A stretch of DNA of 64,000 nt from Burkholderia diffusa (GTDB lineage: Bacteria > Pseudomonadota > Gammaproteobacteria > Burkholderiales > Burkholderiaceae): contig NZ_CP013362.1 in assembly GCF_001718315.1 (NCBI RefSeq), forward strand, positions 1,736,001-1,800,000. Direction: 5' to 3'. Position numbers and translations under genes: made by a program. Of the stretch, positions 45,454 through 54,764 are shown in pieces (the stretch's first letter is position 1; the number at the start of each line of letters is the position of its first letter). Below the pieces are notes generated by a model. The model was not told the DNA's origin. It ran no database searches and was given only the letters and a program-made list of their open reading frames with translations.

Positions 45454-45600
45454 ATGTGGTATTTCTCGTGGATACTCGGCATCGGCGTGGCGCTCGGCTT
45501 CGGCATCATCAACGCAATGTGGCTGGAGGCGGAAGTGTTCTCGCGCGGCGACAAGCGCACCGACGCATCGCGCGCGGCTCCGGGGAGCCGGCATTCGTGA
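45454..45600 (+). CDS. cydX: CydX-like subunit of cytochrome bd oxidase (orphan)
   Basis: The 48-residue protein begins MWYFSWILGIGVALGFGIIN, the unmistakable CydX membrane helix, then AMWLEAE. CydX stabilises the haem centres of cytochrome bd and is normally encoded directly after cydAB. Here no cydA or cydB is in the window, and the gene is instead overlapped at its stop by a P-loop kinase gene (GTGA). AAGGAGACAGACCC is a strong ribosome site. The tail (RGDKRTDASRAAPGS) is longer than in typical CydX. Confidence 0.8.
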   Translation: MWYFSWILGIGVALGFGIINAMWLEAEVFSRGDKRTDASRAAPGSRHS

Positions 45601-46214
45601 CGCACCTGGTGTTCTTCTGCGGTCATGCCGGCACCGGCAAGACCACGCTCGCGAAGCGGCTGATCGGGCCGCTGATGCGAGCGACAGGCGAAGCCTTCTG
45701 CCTGCTCGACAAGGATACGCTCTACGGTCGGTACAGTTCGGCGGCGATGGGCGCCCTCACCTCCGATCCGAACGATCGCGACAGCCCGCTGTACCTGAAG
45801 CATCTGCGCGATCCCGAATACCAGGGCCTGCTCGACACGGCCCGCGAGAACCTCGCGCTCGGCATCGGCGTGCTCGTGGTCGGCCCGCTGTCACGCGAAG
45901 TGCGTGATCGACGCATCCTCGATCGCACGTGGCTCGGCATCGGGCCGGACATCGCGCTGACGGTCGTGTGGGTTCATACCGCGGAAGACGTCGCGCACCA
46001 GCGGATCGTCGCGCGCGGCAATCCGAACGACGCGTACAAGCTCGCGCACTGGGACGAATACCGGCAACGCCGCTTCGTGCCGACCGGCCACGAATGCGAC
46101 GGCATCGTGATGTTCGACAACACCGCACCGTCCGATGCGGATATCGACGCGCTGCTGTACCGCATTGCACCGCCGGCGCCGCAGTCGACGATCGTCCCGC
46201 CGCTGCCCGCCTGA
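45597..46214 (+). CDS. P-loop ATP-binding protein / predicted kinase
   Basis: The 205-residue protein has a Walker A GHAGTGKTT (9-17) near its N-terminus and DKDTLYGRYSS as a likely substrate or lid segment. Its VVWVHTAEDVAHQRIVARG strand resembles the zeta-toxin/AAA_33 family of small-molecule kinases. The GTG start at 45597 overlaps the cydX stop by four bases, with GGGGAG upstream; no ATG fits better. The substrate is unknown, and a link to cytochrome bd has no precedent that I know of. Confidence 0.82.
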   Translation: MTHLVFFCGHAGTGKTTLAKRLIGPLMRATGEAFCLLDKDTLYGRYSSAAMGALTSDPNDRDSPLYLKHLRDPEYQGLLDTARENLALGIGVLVVGPLSREVRDRRILDRTWLGIGPDIALTVVWVHTAEDVAHQRIVARGNPNDAYKLAHWDEYRQRRFVPTGHECDGIVMFDNTAPSDADIDALLYRIAPPAPQSTIVPPLPA

Positions 46215-46264
46215 ACGGCGCGCATCTCCCTGCTCTTCCCCGCCGCGACGCAATTCGACGCGCT

Positions 46265-46303
46265 CAAAAAACAACGCCGGAAGCGCTGTTGCGCTCCCGG
46301 CGT
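46265..46303 (-). terminator. Rho-independent terminator for the dehydrogenase transcript
   Basis: A 13-bp stem (ACGCCGGAAGCGC with GCGCTCCCGGCGT, one mismatch) around a four-base TGTT loop at 46274-46303. On the minus strand it is followed by TTTTTT (46265-46270). It lies between two convergent genes. Confidence 0.85.
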
Positions 46304-46332
46304 CGTACGGCCCTCGTGCCGGAGACCGGTCG

Positions 46333-47433
46333 TCAGGCGACTTCGTGCACACGCTCCATCGTGCCGCCTTCGTACAGCTTGCCGAAACGGTTCGCAAGGA
46401 ACGCCTTCAGCGATACCTTTTCCTGCGGGATGAAACCGCTTTGCGGCAGCTTCTTTTCGCGGAACAGATCCAGCACCGCGCACATCGCGCCGGCCGTCGT
46501 GATCTGGATCGCGCTCATGTGCATTCCGCACACGTCCTTCGCGAAAATCTTGCGCGTGAATACGTCCTGCACGAGCTGGCCGTCCTTCACGCCCGTCACC
46601 GTGACGAACACGAGCACGACGTCCTGCTTCGTCGACGGCACCGCGCGACGCATGATCGACTTCAGCGTGTCGCGGTCGCTCGACAGGCGCAGGTCCTCGA
46701 GCAGGAACTGCACGAGTTCGCGATGGCCCGGATAGCGCACCGACTTGTAGTCGAGCGTCTCGACCTTGCCCGACAGCGTCTCGCACAGCGTGCCCAGGCC
46801 GCCCGACGTGTTGAACGCTTCGTATTCGGTGCCGTCGAGCGAGAAATGCTCGAGACCTTCGAGCGGCTGCACCCACTGCTTGCGGCCGTCGCGGATCGCT
46901 TCGCACGGCTGGCAGTATTCGTTGATCAGGCCGTCGACGCTCCACGTCAGGTTGTACTTCAGCGCGTTGGTCGGGTACTCGGGCAGCGCGCCCACGCGCA
47001 TCTTCACGTCGCGCACTTCGCTGAAGCCGTTCACCAGCTCGTGTGCGGCAATGCCGATGAAGCCCGGCGCGAGGCCGCACTGCGGCATGAACGCGCGGTC
47101 CGAACCGTCCGCCAGTTCGCGGATCGCGTGGGTCGCGCGCACGTCTTCGGTCAGGTCGAAGTAATGGACGCCGGCAGCCTTGGCCGCCGCCGCGACGTTG
47201 ACCGCGAGGTAGTACGGCAGTGCGTTGACGAGCGCATCGAAGCCCTTCACGGCTTCACGGATCGCATTGGCGTCCGCCGAATCGACACGCTGCGTCGCGA
47301 TGCCTTCACGCGACAGCTTGGCGAGCGCATCCGCGTCGCGGTCGAACGCGACCACTTCGTAGTCGCCCGTTTCACGCAGCATGTGAGCAATGGTGTGGCC
47401 GATCAGACCTGCGCCGACGATGGCGATTTTCAT
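46333..47433 (-). CDS. Saccharopine dehydrogenase-family oxidoreductase (lysine 6-dehydrogenase-like)
   Basis: The 366-residue NAD(P)-binding enzyme starts MKIAIVGAGLIGHTIAHML, the Rossmann glycine motif. It has DALVNALPYYLAVNVAAAAKAAGVHYFDL followed by QCGLAPGFIGI, a pattern shared by saccharopine dehydrogenases and lysine 6-dehydrogenases. It probably oxidises an amino acid derived from lysine. AGGAGATAAGCGC precedes the ATG. An Lrp/AsnC gene lies upstream in the same direction, and a Lrp-like dyad stands in the 447-bp region between. Confidence 0.85.
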   Translation of the reverse strand: MKIAIVGAGLIGHTIAHMLRETGDYEVVAFDRDADALAKLSREGIATQRVDSADANAIREAVKGFDALVNALPYYLAVNVAAAAKAAGVHYFDLTEDVRATHAIRELADGSDRAFMPQCGLAPGFIGIAAHELVNGFSEVRDVKMRVGALPEYPTNALKYNLTWSVDGLINEYCQPCEAIRDGRKQWVQPLEGLEHFSLDGTEYEAFNTSGGLGTLCETLSGKVETLDYKSVRYPGHRELVQFLLEDLRLSSDRDTLKSIMRRAVPSTKQDVVLVFVTVTGVKDGQLVQDVFTRKIFAKDVCGMHMSAIQITTAGAMCAVLDLFREKKLPQSGFIPQEKVSLKAFLANRFGKLYEGGTMERVHEVA

Positions 47434-47880
47434 GCGCTTATCTCCTGATGATGGGTTTGGTGTTGGTGTACGGCGTCGAGCCATGAACACAGTTTAGGGA
47501 CGCGCAAAATCAGTTCCAAGACGAAGAATGATGCGAAACGACCGATTAATTCGACGATATGACGATGCATTTCGTCATAACGACCAATTTCCCTAAAAGT
47601 CGTGTATATGACGGGCCGGAAATGGGCCGCGGCGGGCGGGTTTGGACGCAGGAAGAAACGAACACGCAAGGCGGGACATGCGCAAGCGAATGAATCGTTG
47701 CGCGCGCCCAGGCCGGCATTCGACGCAACGACGCTCGCATGCAGATGCAGATGCGCGAGGCGACGCCCCGCCTCGCGGCGAGCGCCGGTAGCGGGTATCA
47801 ACGGAAGGGAAAGAAGGAAAAAACCTGCGCGACGATTCGAATCGCGCCGCGGTGTCACACGCGACACCCCATGCGATGCG
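47434..47880. other. 447-bp intergenic region with a dyad upstream of the dehydrogenase
   Basis: There is no gene. The AT-rich part near the dehydrogenase (47500-47620) contains TATGACGA-TGCATT-TCGTCATA (47558-47579), a perfect 8-bp inverted repeat with a six-base spacer, and nearby half-sites (GACGATA, ATATGACG). The nearer the Lrp gene, the more ordinary the composition. Confidence 0.6.
47558..47579. promoter_or_regulatory. Lrp/AsnC-type operator candidate
   Basis: A perfect inverted repeat of TATGACGA about 125 bases upstream of the dehydrogenase start. The AT-rich centre and extra GACGA half-sites around it fit cooperative binding by an Lrp-type octamer encoded next door. Confidence 0.5.
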
Positions 47881-48345
47881 TCATCCGCCGATCGTGCCGC
47901 GATCGATCTTGCGCGACAGGATGATCGACGTCGTCGTGCGCTCGACGCCTTCGAGCGTGCCGATCTGGTCGAGCAGATCGTTGAGCCGCTCCGGCGAATC
48001 CGCACGCAGCCACGCGACGTAGTCGTATTCGCCGCTTACCGCGCACAACAGCTGCACCTCGGGCATCCGGTCGAGCTTGCGCAGCACGTCCTTGCCGAAC
48101 TTGGGCGTCAGGATGATGCCGACGTACGCATAAATGCTTGCATCGAGCACGTCCTGCCCGAGCCGCACGCTGTATCCGGCGATCACGTTGGTGCGCTCGA
48201 GCCGGGCGATGCGCGCGACGACCGTCGTGCGTGCAACGTCGAGCTGTCGCGCGAGATCGGCGACGCTTGCGCGCGCATCCGCTTGCAGCAGCGCGACCAG
48301 TTGCCGGTCAAGATCGTCGAGTTGGTCGAGGCGAGGTGGACGCAT
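47881..48345 (-). CDS. Lrp/AsnC-family transcriptional regulator
   Basis: The 154-residue regulator has an N-terminal helix-turn-helix (LDDLDRQLVALLQADARASVADLARQLDVARTTVVARIARLE). A RAM-type ligand domain follows, with VQLLCAVSGEYDYVAWLRADSPERLNDLLDQIGTLEGV. Such proteins sense amino acids. It likely controls the downstream saccharopine-dehydrogenase-like gene. The start at 48345 begins the conserved leader; an upstream in-frame extension looks non-coding. Confidence 0.9.
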   Translation of the reverse strand: MRPPRLDQLDDLDRQLVALLQADARASVADLARQLDVARTTVVARIARLERTNVIAGYSVRLGQDVLDASIYAYVGIILTPKFGKDVLRKLDRMPEVQLLCAVSGEYDYVAWLRADSPERLNDLLDQIGTLEGVERTTTSIILSRKIDRGTIGG

Positions 48346-48686
48346 GAGGCTGGGCCGGCGTGCATCGCACCGGCGAAATGGAACGTGACGCGATGATAGC
48401 GCCGAACGCCGGTGCGCCCAAACGGCATCGCACGCGGTCACGGGCCCGCGCATTCGCATCGCCCGCCTCATTCGCGTGCGGGGCGTCCGCCGTGTCGATC
48501 GAACATCGTCGGCCGTCGTCGGCCCGCTGTGTCCCTTTCAATTTCGATTCGTATCGGATGTAAGCAAGTGTCGCTTTCGCTGCCGCGTGATACGCAACGT
48601 GCTACTAATAACGGGCGACGCGAGTTGCGCGCTCGCGGCATCGGCCGCCGCGCCCGCTCGCACGACACCACCCCGGAGAGCCAACC
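48346..48686. other. 341-bp divergent region between Lrp and Spy-like genes
   Basis: No gene or strong hairpin was found. A less GC-rich part around 48540-48620 (including ACTAATAACG) may contain promoters, but no convincing -35/-10 pair was identified. Confidence 0.4.
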
Positions 48687-49232
48687 ATGAAGAAAATCTC
48701 GCTCACCCTCGCCACGCTCGCCGTTGCGGCCAGCGCATTCGCGCAAACTCCGCCGCAACCGCAGACGCCCGCTCCGGCGACCGCGACGCCCGCGTCGGCC
48801 CCGAGCGCCGAACAGCGCGCGGCGCGCCACGAAGCGCGCATCGAGCAGCGCATCAAGTACCTGCACGACCAGTTGAAGATCACGTCGGCACAGGAGCCGC
48901 AATGGAAGACGTTCGCCGACACGATGCGTGAAAACGGCGACACGATGGGCCGCCTCTATCGCACGCGGATGGAAAGCCGGAACGTGTCCGCGGTCGACGA
49001 CATGAAGCAGTACGCGGAGCTTGCGCAGGCAAACGCGGACGGCGCGAAAAAGCTCGCCGACGCATTCGCGCCGCTGTACGAGAGCTTCCCGGCCGACCAG
49101 AAGGCACTCGCCGACACGACGTTCCGCAGTTGGCTGCATCACGGCGGCGAACGCCGCGGCACGGGCAAGGCCAGGAGCAAGGAAGGCAAGGCAGCCACGG
49201 CGCCGGCCGCAAGCGCGCCCGCACAACCCTGA
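48687..49232 (+). CDS. Spy/CpxP-like periplasmic protein (LTXXQ family)
   Basis: The 181-residue protein has a signal peptide (about 1-19, ASAFA) and a Pro/Ala-rich linker. A helical middle (EQRAARHEARIEQRIKYLHDQLKITSAQEPQWKTFADTM) carries the LTxxQ-type repeats seen in Spy and CpxP. These are periplasmic chaperone or stress-sensing proteins. The tail is Lys/Ala-rich. CCCGGAGAGCC precedes the ATG. Confidence 0.85.
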   Translation: MKKISLTLATLAVAASAFAQTPPQPQTPAPATATPASAPSAEQRAARHEARIEQRIKYLHDQLKITSAQEPQWKTFADTMRENGDTMGRLYRTRMESRNVSAVDDMKQYAELAQANADGAKKLADAFAPLYESFPADQKALADTTFRSWLHHGGERRGTGKARSKEGKAATAPAASAPAQP

Positions 49233-49335
49233 CGCACGCCTCGCCGGCGTCGCGCATTCCAGGAAGAATCCGGCGCGCCACACGGCACGCCGGATTCGGG
49301 ATAAGCTCCCGCCTTTTGCCGCACTTCCCCCTGCC

Positions 49336-49767
49336 ATGCTCGAACTCAAGCACATCGATCTGCGTACCGACCCGCAAGCCCGTCGCGTCGTGAAGGACGA
49401 AACCGTCACGGTCGCATTCGCGCAGGCCGACGGCGAACTGATGAGCCTCGAAGGCCCGAACCGCTATGTCGCGGGCGACGCGCTGATCACCGGCTCCACC
49501 GGCGACCGCTGGGTCGTGTCGCGCTCACGCTTCGACGCGAAATACCTGCCCGCCGATGAGGCACTCGCGCACGGTGCGCCGGGCGCATACCGGAACCGGC
49601 CGGCCGTCGTGCTCGCCCGCCGGATGGACGAGCCGTTCATGATCGCCCGCTCGGAAAACGGCGACACGCTGCGCGGCGTCGCCGGCGACTGGGTGATGCA
49701 GTATGCGCCCGGCGACTACGGCGTCGTCCAGGCGCAGCGTTTCGCGCAGGTCTACCGAGACGCGTAA
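49336..49767 (+). CDS. PGDYG-domain protein
   Basis: The 143-residue cytoplasmic protein contains the family-naming motif PGDYGVV near its C-terminus (about 126-132), with GDWVMQYAPGDYG as context. The function of the family is unknown. The N-terminus MLELKHIDLRTDPQARRVVK is not a signal peptide. It follows the Spy-like gene by 103 bases and may be a separate unit. The ribosome site is weak. Confidence 0.8.
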   Translation: MLELKHIDLRTDPQARRVVKDETVTVAFAQADGELMSLEGPNRYVAGDALITGSTGDRWVVSRSRFDAKYLPADEALAHGAPGAYRNRPAVVLARRMDEPFMIARSENGDTLRGVAGDWVMQYAPGDYGVVQAQRFAQVYRDA

Positions 49768-49819
49768 CGCGTCGCACGCGGCGCCGGCATCGCGCCGGCG
49801 CGCGCGTTCATGTCAACGC

Positions 49820-50182
49820 TCAGGCAAAGTCTTCGTCGAGCTCGAGTTCGGCATCGCGCTCGACGGCCTCGCCGGCTGCGTGCCGCTCCTCGAGCGAGCC
49901 CAGCATCGCTTCCGTATACGCATGCAGCACCGCGTGGCTGCGGGCGCGCTGCATCGGCCTGAGCGCCAGATAGCGCGCCAGCGCGGCCGGCACGATGCGG
50001 ATGTCGAGCGTCATCCGTTTCGGCGTCGAACCGAAACGCATCGCGAGCCACTGCACGGACAGGAAACGTCCGCGTTCGTCGCTGCTTTCGACAAAGCGCG
50101 TCTGCTCCGGAAAGAGATCGCAGATCACGCGCGCGAGCGCGTCGAATTCGGCGCTCTGGCAGTCGATCAGATAGTCGTCCAT
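49820..50182 (-). CDS. Small conserved protein (DUF3022-like)
   Basis: The 120-residue protein (MDDYLIDCQSAEFDALARVICDLFPE...) looks like the DUF3022 family of Burkholderia-type proteins; this name is given from memory with moderate certainty. It has an acidic C-terminus (ERDAELELDEDFA). GGGAGAGG lies before the ATG inside the tail of the gene upstream, 13 bases after that gene's stop, so the two are co-transcribed. The function is unknown. Confidence 0.7.
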   Translation of the reverse strand: MDDYLIDCQSAEFDALARVICDLFPEQTRFVESSDERGRFLSVQWLAMRFGSTPKRMTLDIRIVPAALARYLALRPMQRARSHAVLHAYTEAMLGSLEERHAAGEAVERDAELELDEDFA

Positions 50183-50195
50183 TCCGCCTCTCCCG

Positions 50196-50984
50196 TCAGG
50201 CAGCCGCACGCGGCGACCGGCACGTCTTCACCAGCACGGCGACCAGAATCGCGGCCAGCACGAAATACACGGCCTCGAGCGATCCGGCAGGCAACACGCG
50301 CACCTGATACAGCAACGCCGGCGTGACCGCGAGCGCATGCAGCACGATCGCGAGCGGCAGCACGCCCGCGCGGCCGGCGCGCACGCCGCGCCAGACCAGC
50401 ACCGACAGCGCGAATTGCACCACGAACGCCGAGCAGCGCTCGAGCAGCAACAGCAGCATCGACTGTGCCGACAGCGTCGCCAGCATCACGTGCAGCCGCA
50501 CGACGGTATCGCCCGGCAGGTCCGCGAGCTGCGTCTCGAGCTGGCCACGGCTCGCGAGCCACGCGAGATACGACCACTGGCCCCATACGAGCACGCCGAC
50601 GAACCAGGCTTCCGCACCGGCATGGCCGATGCCGTAGCCGATACCGCGCCCGTCCCCGGCCGACGCGCCGTAGCGGCGGTTCAGGAACCGGATCCCGAGA
50701 TAGCGGCCGACTTCCTCGAACACGGCGGTCGCGAGCGCGCTGTACGCGACGAACGCGAGCGGCTGCGTGAGCCAGCCGCCGGCGGGGGTCTGGCTCAGCA
50801 CGAGGCCATGGAATGCGCGTTCGACGATCATCGCGAACAGCGTGAAGACGGCGACTCCGACAATCGTGTCGCGGCGGTCGAGCGAGAGTGGCTTGCGCAG
50901 GATGCGGAAGAGAACGAACGGCAGTAGCGCGATGATCAGCGTGGCGGCGATCAGCACCGCCAGCGTGACGGGAGCGACAGTCAT
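50196..50984 (-). CDS. YhfC-family glutamic-type intramembrane protease
   Basis: The 262-residue protein has about seven to eight hydrophobic segments. It shows the paired motif of the family: AVFEEVGRYLG (EExxR) and GIGHAGAEAW in a later helix, the likely glutamate-based active site. It sits in the inner membrane with unknown substrates. It lies just upstream of a DUF3022-like gene on the same strand. The start at 50984 gives a short N-tail and an immediate membrane segment. Confidence 0.85.
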   Translation of the reverse strand: MTVAPVTLAVLIAATLIIALLPFVLFRILRKPLSLDRRDTIVGVAVFTLFAMIVERAFHGLVLSQTPAGGWLTQPLAFVAYSALATAVFEEVGRYLGIRFLNRRYGASAGDGRGIGYGIGHAGAEAWFVGVLVWGQWSYLAWLASRGQLETQLADLPGDTVVRLHVMLATLSAQSMLLLLLERCSAFVVQFALSVLVWRGVRAGRAGVLPLAIVLHALAVTPALLYQVRVLPAGSLEAVYFVLAAILVAVLVKTCRSPRAAA

Positions 50985-51038
50985 GAATTTCCTTGTTCGG
51001 GGCAGCGCACCTGACGCGCTGCGTGCCCCGAATGATAC

Positions 51039-52082
51039 TCAGCTTGCGGTCGACGCGCGCGCGATCAGCTCACCCGGCAGCAATGCGACGCGCACGTCGC
51101 CGGCCGCGCCGTCGATGCGCTCGTGCACGAATTCGACGGCCTTGTAGCCGATCTCGTAGGTCGGCTGGCGAATCGTCGTGATGCCGATCAGTTCGGCCCA
51201 CTCCGGATCGTCGATCGACAGCAGCGCGGCCTTTTCCTGCCACGCCGCGCCGAAACGCGCGCGCAGATGGCGTGCGATCGCGAGCGCGACCGGCGCGTTG
51301 GCGGCGAACAGCGCGGCACGCACGCCGCGCCGCGTGGCGTCGTCGATGCGCGCGTCGAGGTCTGCAAGCGCCGCCGCAACCGCGGCGGGCTCGTTCAGGT
51401 CGAGCACGACCGTCGGCGGCACCGGCAGCCCGCGCGCGTCGAGCGCCGCGCGGAACGCGGCCTCGCGCAGGCGCCGCGAGCTGACGCGCTCGAACGGCTG
51501 CACGACGAAATGGATCGCGTCGAAGCCGCGCGCGACCAGGTGCGCGATCGCCGTCTCGATCGCATCGGTATTGTCGAGCCCGATCAGGTCGGCCTCGAAG
51601 CCCTCGACCGTCCGGTCGACGAGCACGGCCGGAATGCCGGCGCCGCGCAGCGGGCGCAGCACGTCTTCCTCGGCGCCGAGTGCGTTGACGATCAGCCCCT
51701 CGACCCGGTAGGTCGTGAGCAGCTGCAGGAAGCGCCGCTCCATCTCGACCTCGTTGGCCGCGTGACAGATGAGCGGCATGTAGCCGAGCGCGTGGCACGC
51801 GGCCTCGACGCCTTGCAGCACTTCGACGGTATACGGGTTGGTCAGGTCGGCGGCGAGCATGCCGAGCAGCCGGTTGCGGCCGCGCTTCAGCCCGCGCGCC
51901 ATCTGGTTCGGCCGGTAGTTGAGGCGCGCGATCGCCGTCTCGATCCGCTGGCGCAGATCGGCGGACAACACGTGCGTCTCGCCGTTCAGATAGCGCGAAA
52001 CGCTGGTCTTGCCTGTGCCGGCTTCACGGGCGACGTCGCTGATCGTCGCCGGACGCTGCGTGGAAGGTTGCGAATCGCTCAA
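51039..52082 (-). CDS. ptxS: LacI-family regulator of the 2-ketogluconate operon (PtxS-like)
   Basis: The 347-residue repressor has a LacI helix-turn-helix (ATISDVAREAGTGKTSVSRYLNGETHVLSADLRQRI), a hinge NYRPNQMARGLK and a sugar-binding core (LLGMLAADLTNPYTVEVLQG). The reading frame is open to 52328, but homologous sequence begins only near 52080. The TTG at 52082 with GCGAGG seven bases upstream is preferred; no ATG or GTG fits. Its place beside kguD and the operator at 56571 make it the PtxS orthologue, which represses the kgu genes until 2-ketogluconate binds. Confidence 0.85.
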   Translation of the reverse strand: MSDSQPSTQRPATISDVAREAGTGKTSVSRYLNGETHVLSADLRQRIETAIARLNYRPNQMARGLKRGRNRLLGMLAADLTNPYTVEVLQGVEAACHALGYMPLICHAANEVEMERRFLQLLTTYRVEGLIVNALGAEEDVLRPLRGAGIPAVLVDRTVEGFEADLIGLDNTDAIETAIAHLVARGFDAIHFVVQPFERVSSRRLREAAFRAALDARGLPVPPTVVLDLNEPAAVAAALADLDARIDDATRRGVRAALFAANAPVALAIARHLRARFGAAWQEKAALLSIDDPEWAELIGITTIRQPTYEIGYKAVEFVHERIDGAAGDVRVALLPGELIARASTAS

Positions 52083-52403
52083 GTCGTGCCTCGCGACGTA
52101 TGATCCGCGCCGCTTCGTGTGCGGACGGACCTTTGTTGTAGGATCGAAAGCCACCCGGCGGACGCCGCCGCTGCCCTGCTTCGCGGTCGATCGAAGCCGG
52201 CGCGTTCGCGCCCGCTCCGGTCGCCCGAAACGCACGGCGATCGGCCGCACCGGACCTGGCACGGATGCCCGCCGCCGAACGCCGCCGGCCGCGTGGCCGG
52301 CTCGTCGATGCGACGAGCGGGCGATCATAACGCAGCCTGCCCTCCCGCACCAAGACCATCGCCTCTAACCCAGCCGGCGGCCCCGCCGGCTGACCGCCCG
52401 CGT
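52083..52403. other. 321-bp gap between ptxS and kguD
   Basis: There is no gene. At 52372-52391 AGCCGGCG-GCCC-CGCCGGCT forms an 8-bp hairpin just after the kguD stop; it lacks a U-run, so it would be at best a weak terminator. The ptxS promoter must be here, but no LacI-type palindrome like that at 56571 was found in it. Confidence 0.5.
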
Positions 52404-53378
52404 TCAGGCGCGCGGGAGCGCGTCGGGATTCACGAGGTTTGTGCGCAGCGTGCCGGCCAGTGCGCCGATCAGGTTCTCCGCGGCACAGCGCGCCATCGCA
52501 TGGCGCGTTTCGTGCGTCGCCGAGCCGATATGCGGCAACGCGACAACGTTGCTCATCCGCAGCAAAGGCGAATCCGCCGCCAGCGGCTCCTTTTCGAACA
52601 CGTCGAGCCCGGCGCCGCGGATCGTGCCTGCCTGAAGCGCATCGATCAACGCGGCCTCGTCGACCACCGGCCCGCGCGATGCGTTGATCAGGATCGCGCC
52701 GCGCTTCATCTTCGCGAATTCGGCCGCGCCGATCAGGTGATGCGTTTGCGGCGACAGCGGCACCTGCAGGCACACGAAATCCGACTGTGCGAGCAGTTCG
52801 TCGAGCGACACGCGACGGGCACCGTACTGCGTCTCGGCTTCGGCATGCGCGGAGCGATTCGTATACAGCACCTGCATCCGGAAGCCGAGCGCCGCGCGGC
52901 GCGCGACCGCGCCGCCGATCCGGCCGAGCCCGACGATGCCGAGCGTCTTGCCCTGCACGTCGGTGCCGTACAGGTCCGGGCCGATGCTGCGGTGCCAGTG
53001 GCCGGCCTTCACCCACTCCGCCAGTTCAACCACGCGCCGCGCGGACGCGAGGATCAGCGAGAACACGGTATCGGCGGTCGATTCCGTCAGCACGTCCGGC
53101 GTATGCGCGAGCACGATGCCGCGCCGCGTGAGATCCGCGACGTCGAAGTTGTCGTAACCGACCGAGATCGTCGACCAGGCCTTCAGCCGCGGTGCGCGAT
53201 CGAGCATCTGCGGCGTGACCTTCAGGCTCGCGCCGATCGCGCCATGCGCGTCGCCAAGGGCATCGGCGAGCGCGTCGGCGCCGTCGGCCTGCGCGACGTC
53301 CGCGTGCTCGCGCAGGTACGCGAGCACGTCATCAGGCAGCGGCTTGTACGCGACGATACGAGGCTTCATCGTTTTCAT
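52404..53378 (-). CDS. kguD: 2-ketogluconate 6-phosphate reductase KguD
   Basis: The 324-residue D-2-hydroxyacid dehydrogenase has SVGYDNFD, the nucleotide motif [19 protein letters not shown] (catalytic Arg), and a terminal [11 protein letters not shown] with the catalytic His. In the kgu pathway it reduces 2-keto-6-phosphogluconate to 6-phosphogluconate. The ATG at 53378 overlaps the stop of the transporter gene (ATGA), and AAGGAAA stands just before it; ATG 53369 is an alternative. It is the last structural gene of the operon. Confidence 0.89.
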   Translation of the reverse strand: MKTMKPRIVAYKPLPDDVLAYLREHADVAQADGADALADALGDAHGAIGASLKVTPQMLDRAPRLKAWSTISVGYDNFDVADLTRRGIVLAHTPDVLTESTADTVFSLILASARRVVELAEWVKAGHWHRSIGPDLYGTDVQGKTLGIVGLGRIGGAVARRAALGFRMQVLYTNRSAHAEAETQYGARRVSLDELLAQSDFVCLQVPLSPQTHHLIGAAEFAKMKRGAILINASRGPVVDEAALIDALQAGTIRGAGLDVFEKEPLAADSPLLRMSNVVALPHIGSATHETRHAMARCAAENLIGALAGTLRTNLVNPDALPRA

Positions 53379-54655
53379 TTTCCTTGCAGCGGCGTCGCGA
53401 GCGGGTGCGCATCGCGCGCCTGGGGTTTGACGGACAGCGTGAGGATCACCGCGGCCACGAGCGCGGCGCTCATGAACGCGTACGATGCGACGGGCGAGCC
53501 GGTCGCGCCGTTCAGGTAGCCGACGAAATACGAGCCGACGAACGAGCCGAGCGCGCCCATGCTGTTGATCAGCGCCATCGCGCCGCCGGCGACGTTCTTC
53601 GGCAGCAGTTCCGGGACGATGGCGAAGAACGGGCCGTACGGCGCGTACATCGCGGCGCCCGCGACGACCAGCAGCGCATACGAGATCCAGAAATGCGACG
53701 AGCCGAGCGCATACGACGCGGCGAACGCGGCCGCGCCGACCAGCAGGAACGGCCACACGAAGCCGCGGCGCGAACCGACCTTGTCGGACGCCCACGACGC
53801 GACCAGCATCGCGATCGTCGCCGCCAGATACGGCAGCGCCGACAGCCAGCCGGTCGCGACCATCCCGAGCTCGGAGCCGTTCTTGACGATCGACGGCAGC
53901 CACAGCACGAAGCCGTACACGCCGATGCTCCAGCAGAAGTACTGCGCACACAGCTTGATCACGGCCGGCGAGCGGAACGCCTCGCCGTAGTTGCGCACCG
54001 GCTTGATCGCCGCCTGTTCGGCCGCGAGCGCGGCATCGAGGTCGAGCTTTTCCTCGGCGGTGAGCCACGGCGAATCGGCCGGCTTGTCCTGCACGAGGAA
54101 CCACCAGCACACGGCCCAGACGATGGCCGGCACGCCTTCGGCGATGAACATGTGACGCCAGCCGAATTCGTGCACGAGATAGCCCGACACGATCGACATC
54201 CACAGCACGGTGACCGGGTTGCCGAGGATCAGGAACGTGTTCGCGCGCGAGCGTTCGTTCTTCGTGAACCAGTTGCTGATGTAGATCAGCATCGCAGGCA
54301 TCACGGCCGCTTCGACCACGCCGAGCACGAAGCGGATCGCCATCAGCGACGGGATGTTGGTGACCACGCCCGTGAGGGCCGCGCAAGCGCCCCACAGCAC
54401 GAGGCTGGCGAACACGAGCTTCTTGACGCTGCGGCGCTCCGCATAGATCGCGCCCGGAATCTGGAAGAAGAAGTAACCGAGGAAGAACAGCGCGCCGATC
54501 AGCGACGACAGGCCCTTGCTGATCCCGAGGTCCTGGTTGATGCCGGCCGCTGCCGCGAACCCGTAGTTCGCGCGGTCGAGGTAAGCGAGGCTGTAGGTGA
54601 TGAAAACGATCGGCATGATCGTCCACCAGCGTCGGGCTGCGAGCGTATTGGCCAT
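53375..54655 (-). CDS. kguT: 2-ketogluconate transporter KguT (MFS, ACS family)
   Basis: The 426-residue protein belongs to the anion:cation symporter branch, with [30 protein letters not shown] at the N-terminus and about twelve membrane segments. The start at 54655 follows ACAGGAGACATTCTG. Its position between kguK and kguD, as in Pseudomonas, supports 2-ketogluconate uptake. A longer reading to 54727 is rejected. Confidence 0.9.
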   Translation of the reverse strand: MANTLAARRWWTIMPIVFITYSLAYLDRANYGFAAAAGINQDLGISKGLSSLIGALFFLGYFFFQIPGAIYAERRSVKKLVFASLVLWGACAALTGVVTNIPSLMAIRFVLGVVEAAVMPAMLIYISNWFTKNERSRANTFLILGNPVTVLWMSIVSGYLVHEFGWRHMFIAEGVPAIVWAVCWWFLVQDKPADSPWLTAEEKLDLDAALAAEQAAIKPVRNYGEAFRSPAVIKLCAQYFCWSIGVYGFVLWLPSIVKNGSELGMVATGWLSALPYLAATIAMLVASWASDKVGSRRGFVWPFLLVGAAAFAASYALGSSHFWISYALLVVAGAAMYAPYGPFFAIVPELLPKNVAGGAMALINSMGALGSFVGSYFVGYLNGATGSPVASYAFMSAALVAAVILTLSVKPQARDAHPLATPLQGK

Positions 54656-54764
54656 CAGAATGTCTCCTGTGTCGGAACGAACGCTTGGGCGTGCATCCCG
54701 GTTCCTTGCGTTGCCGTGCGCGTGCACGACGAAATGGTCCGCGGATTGTGCCGTGTCCGGCCTC

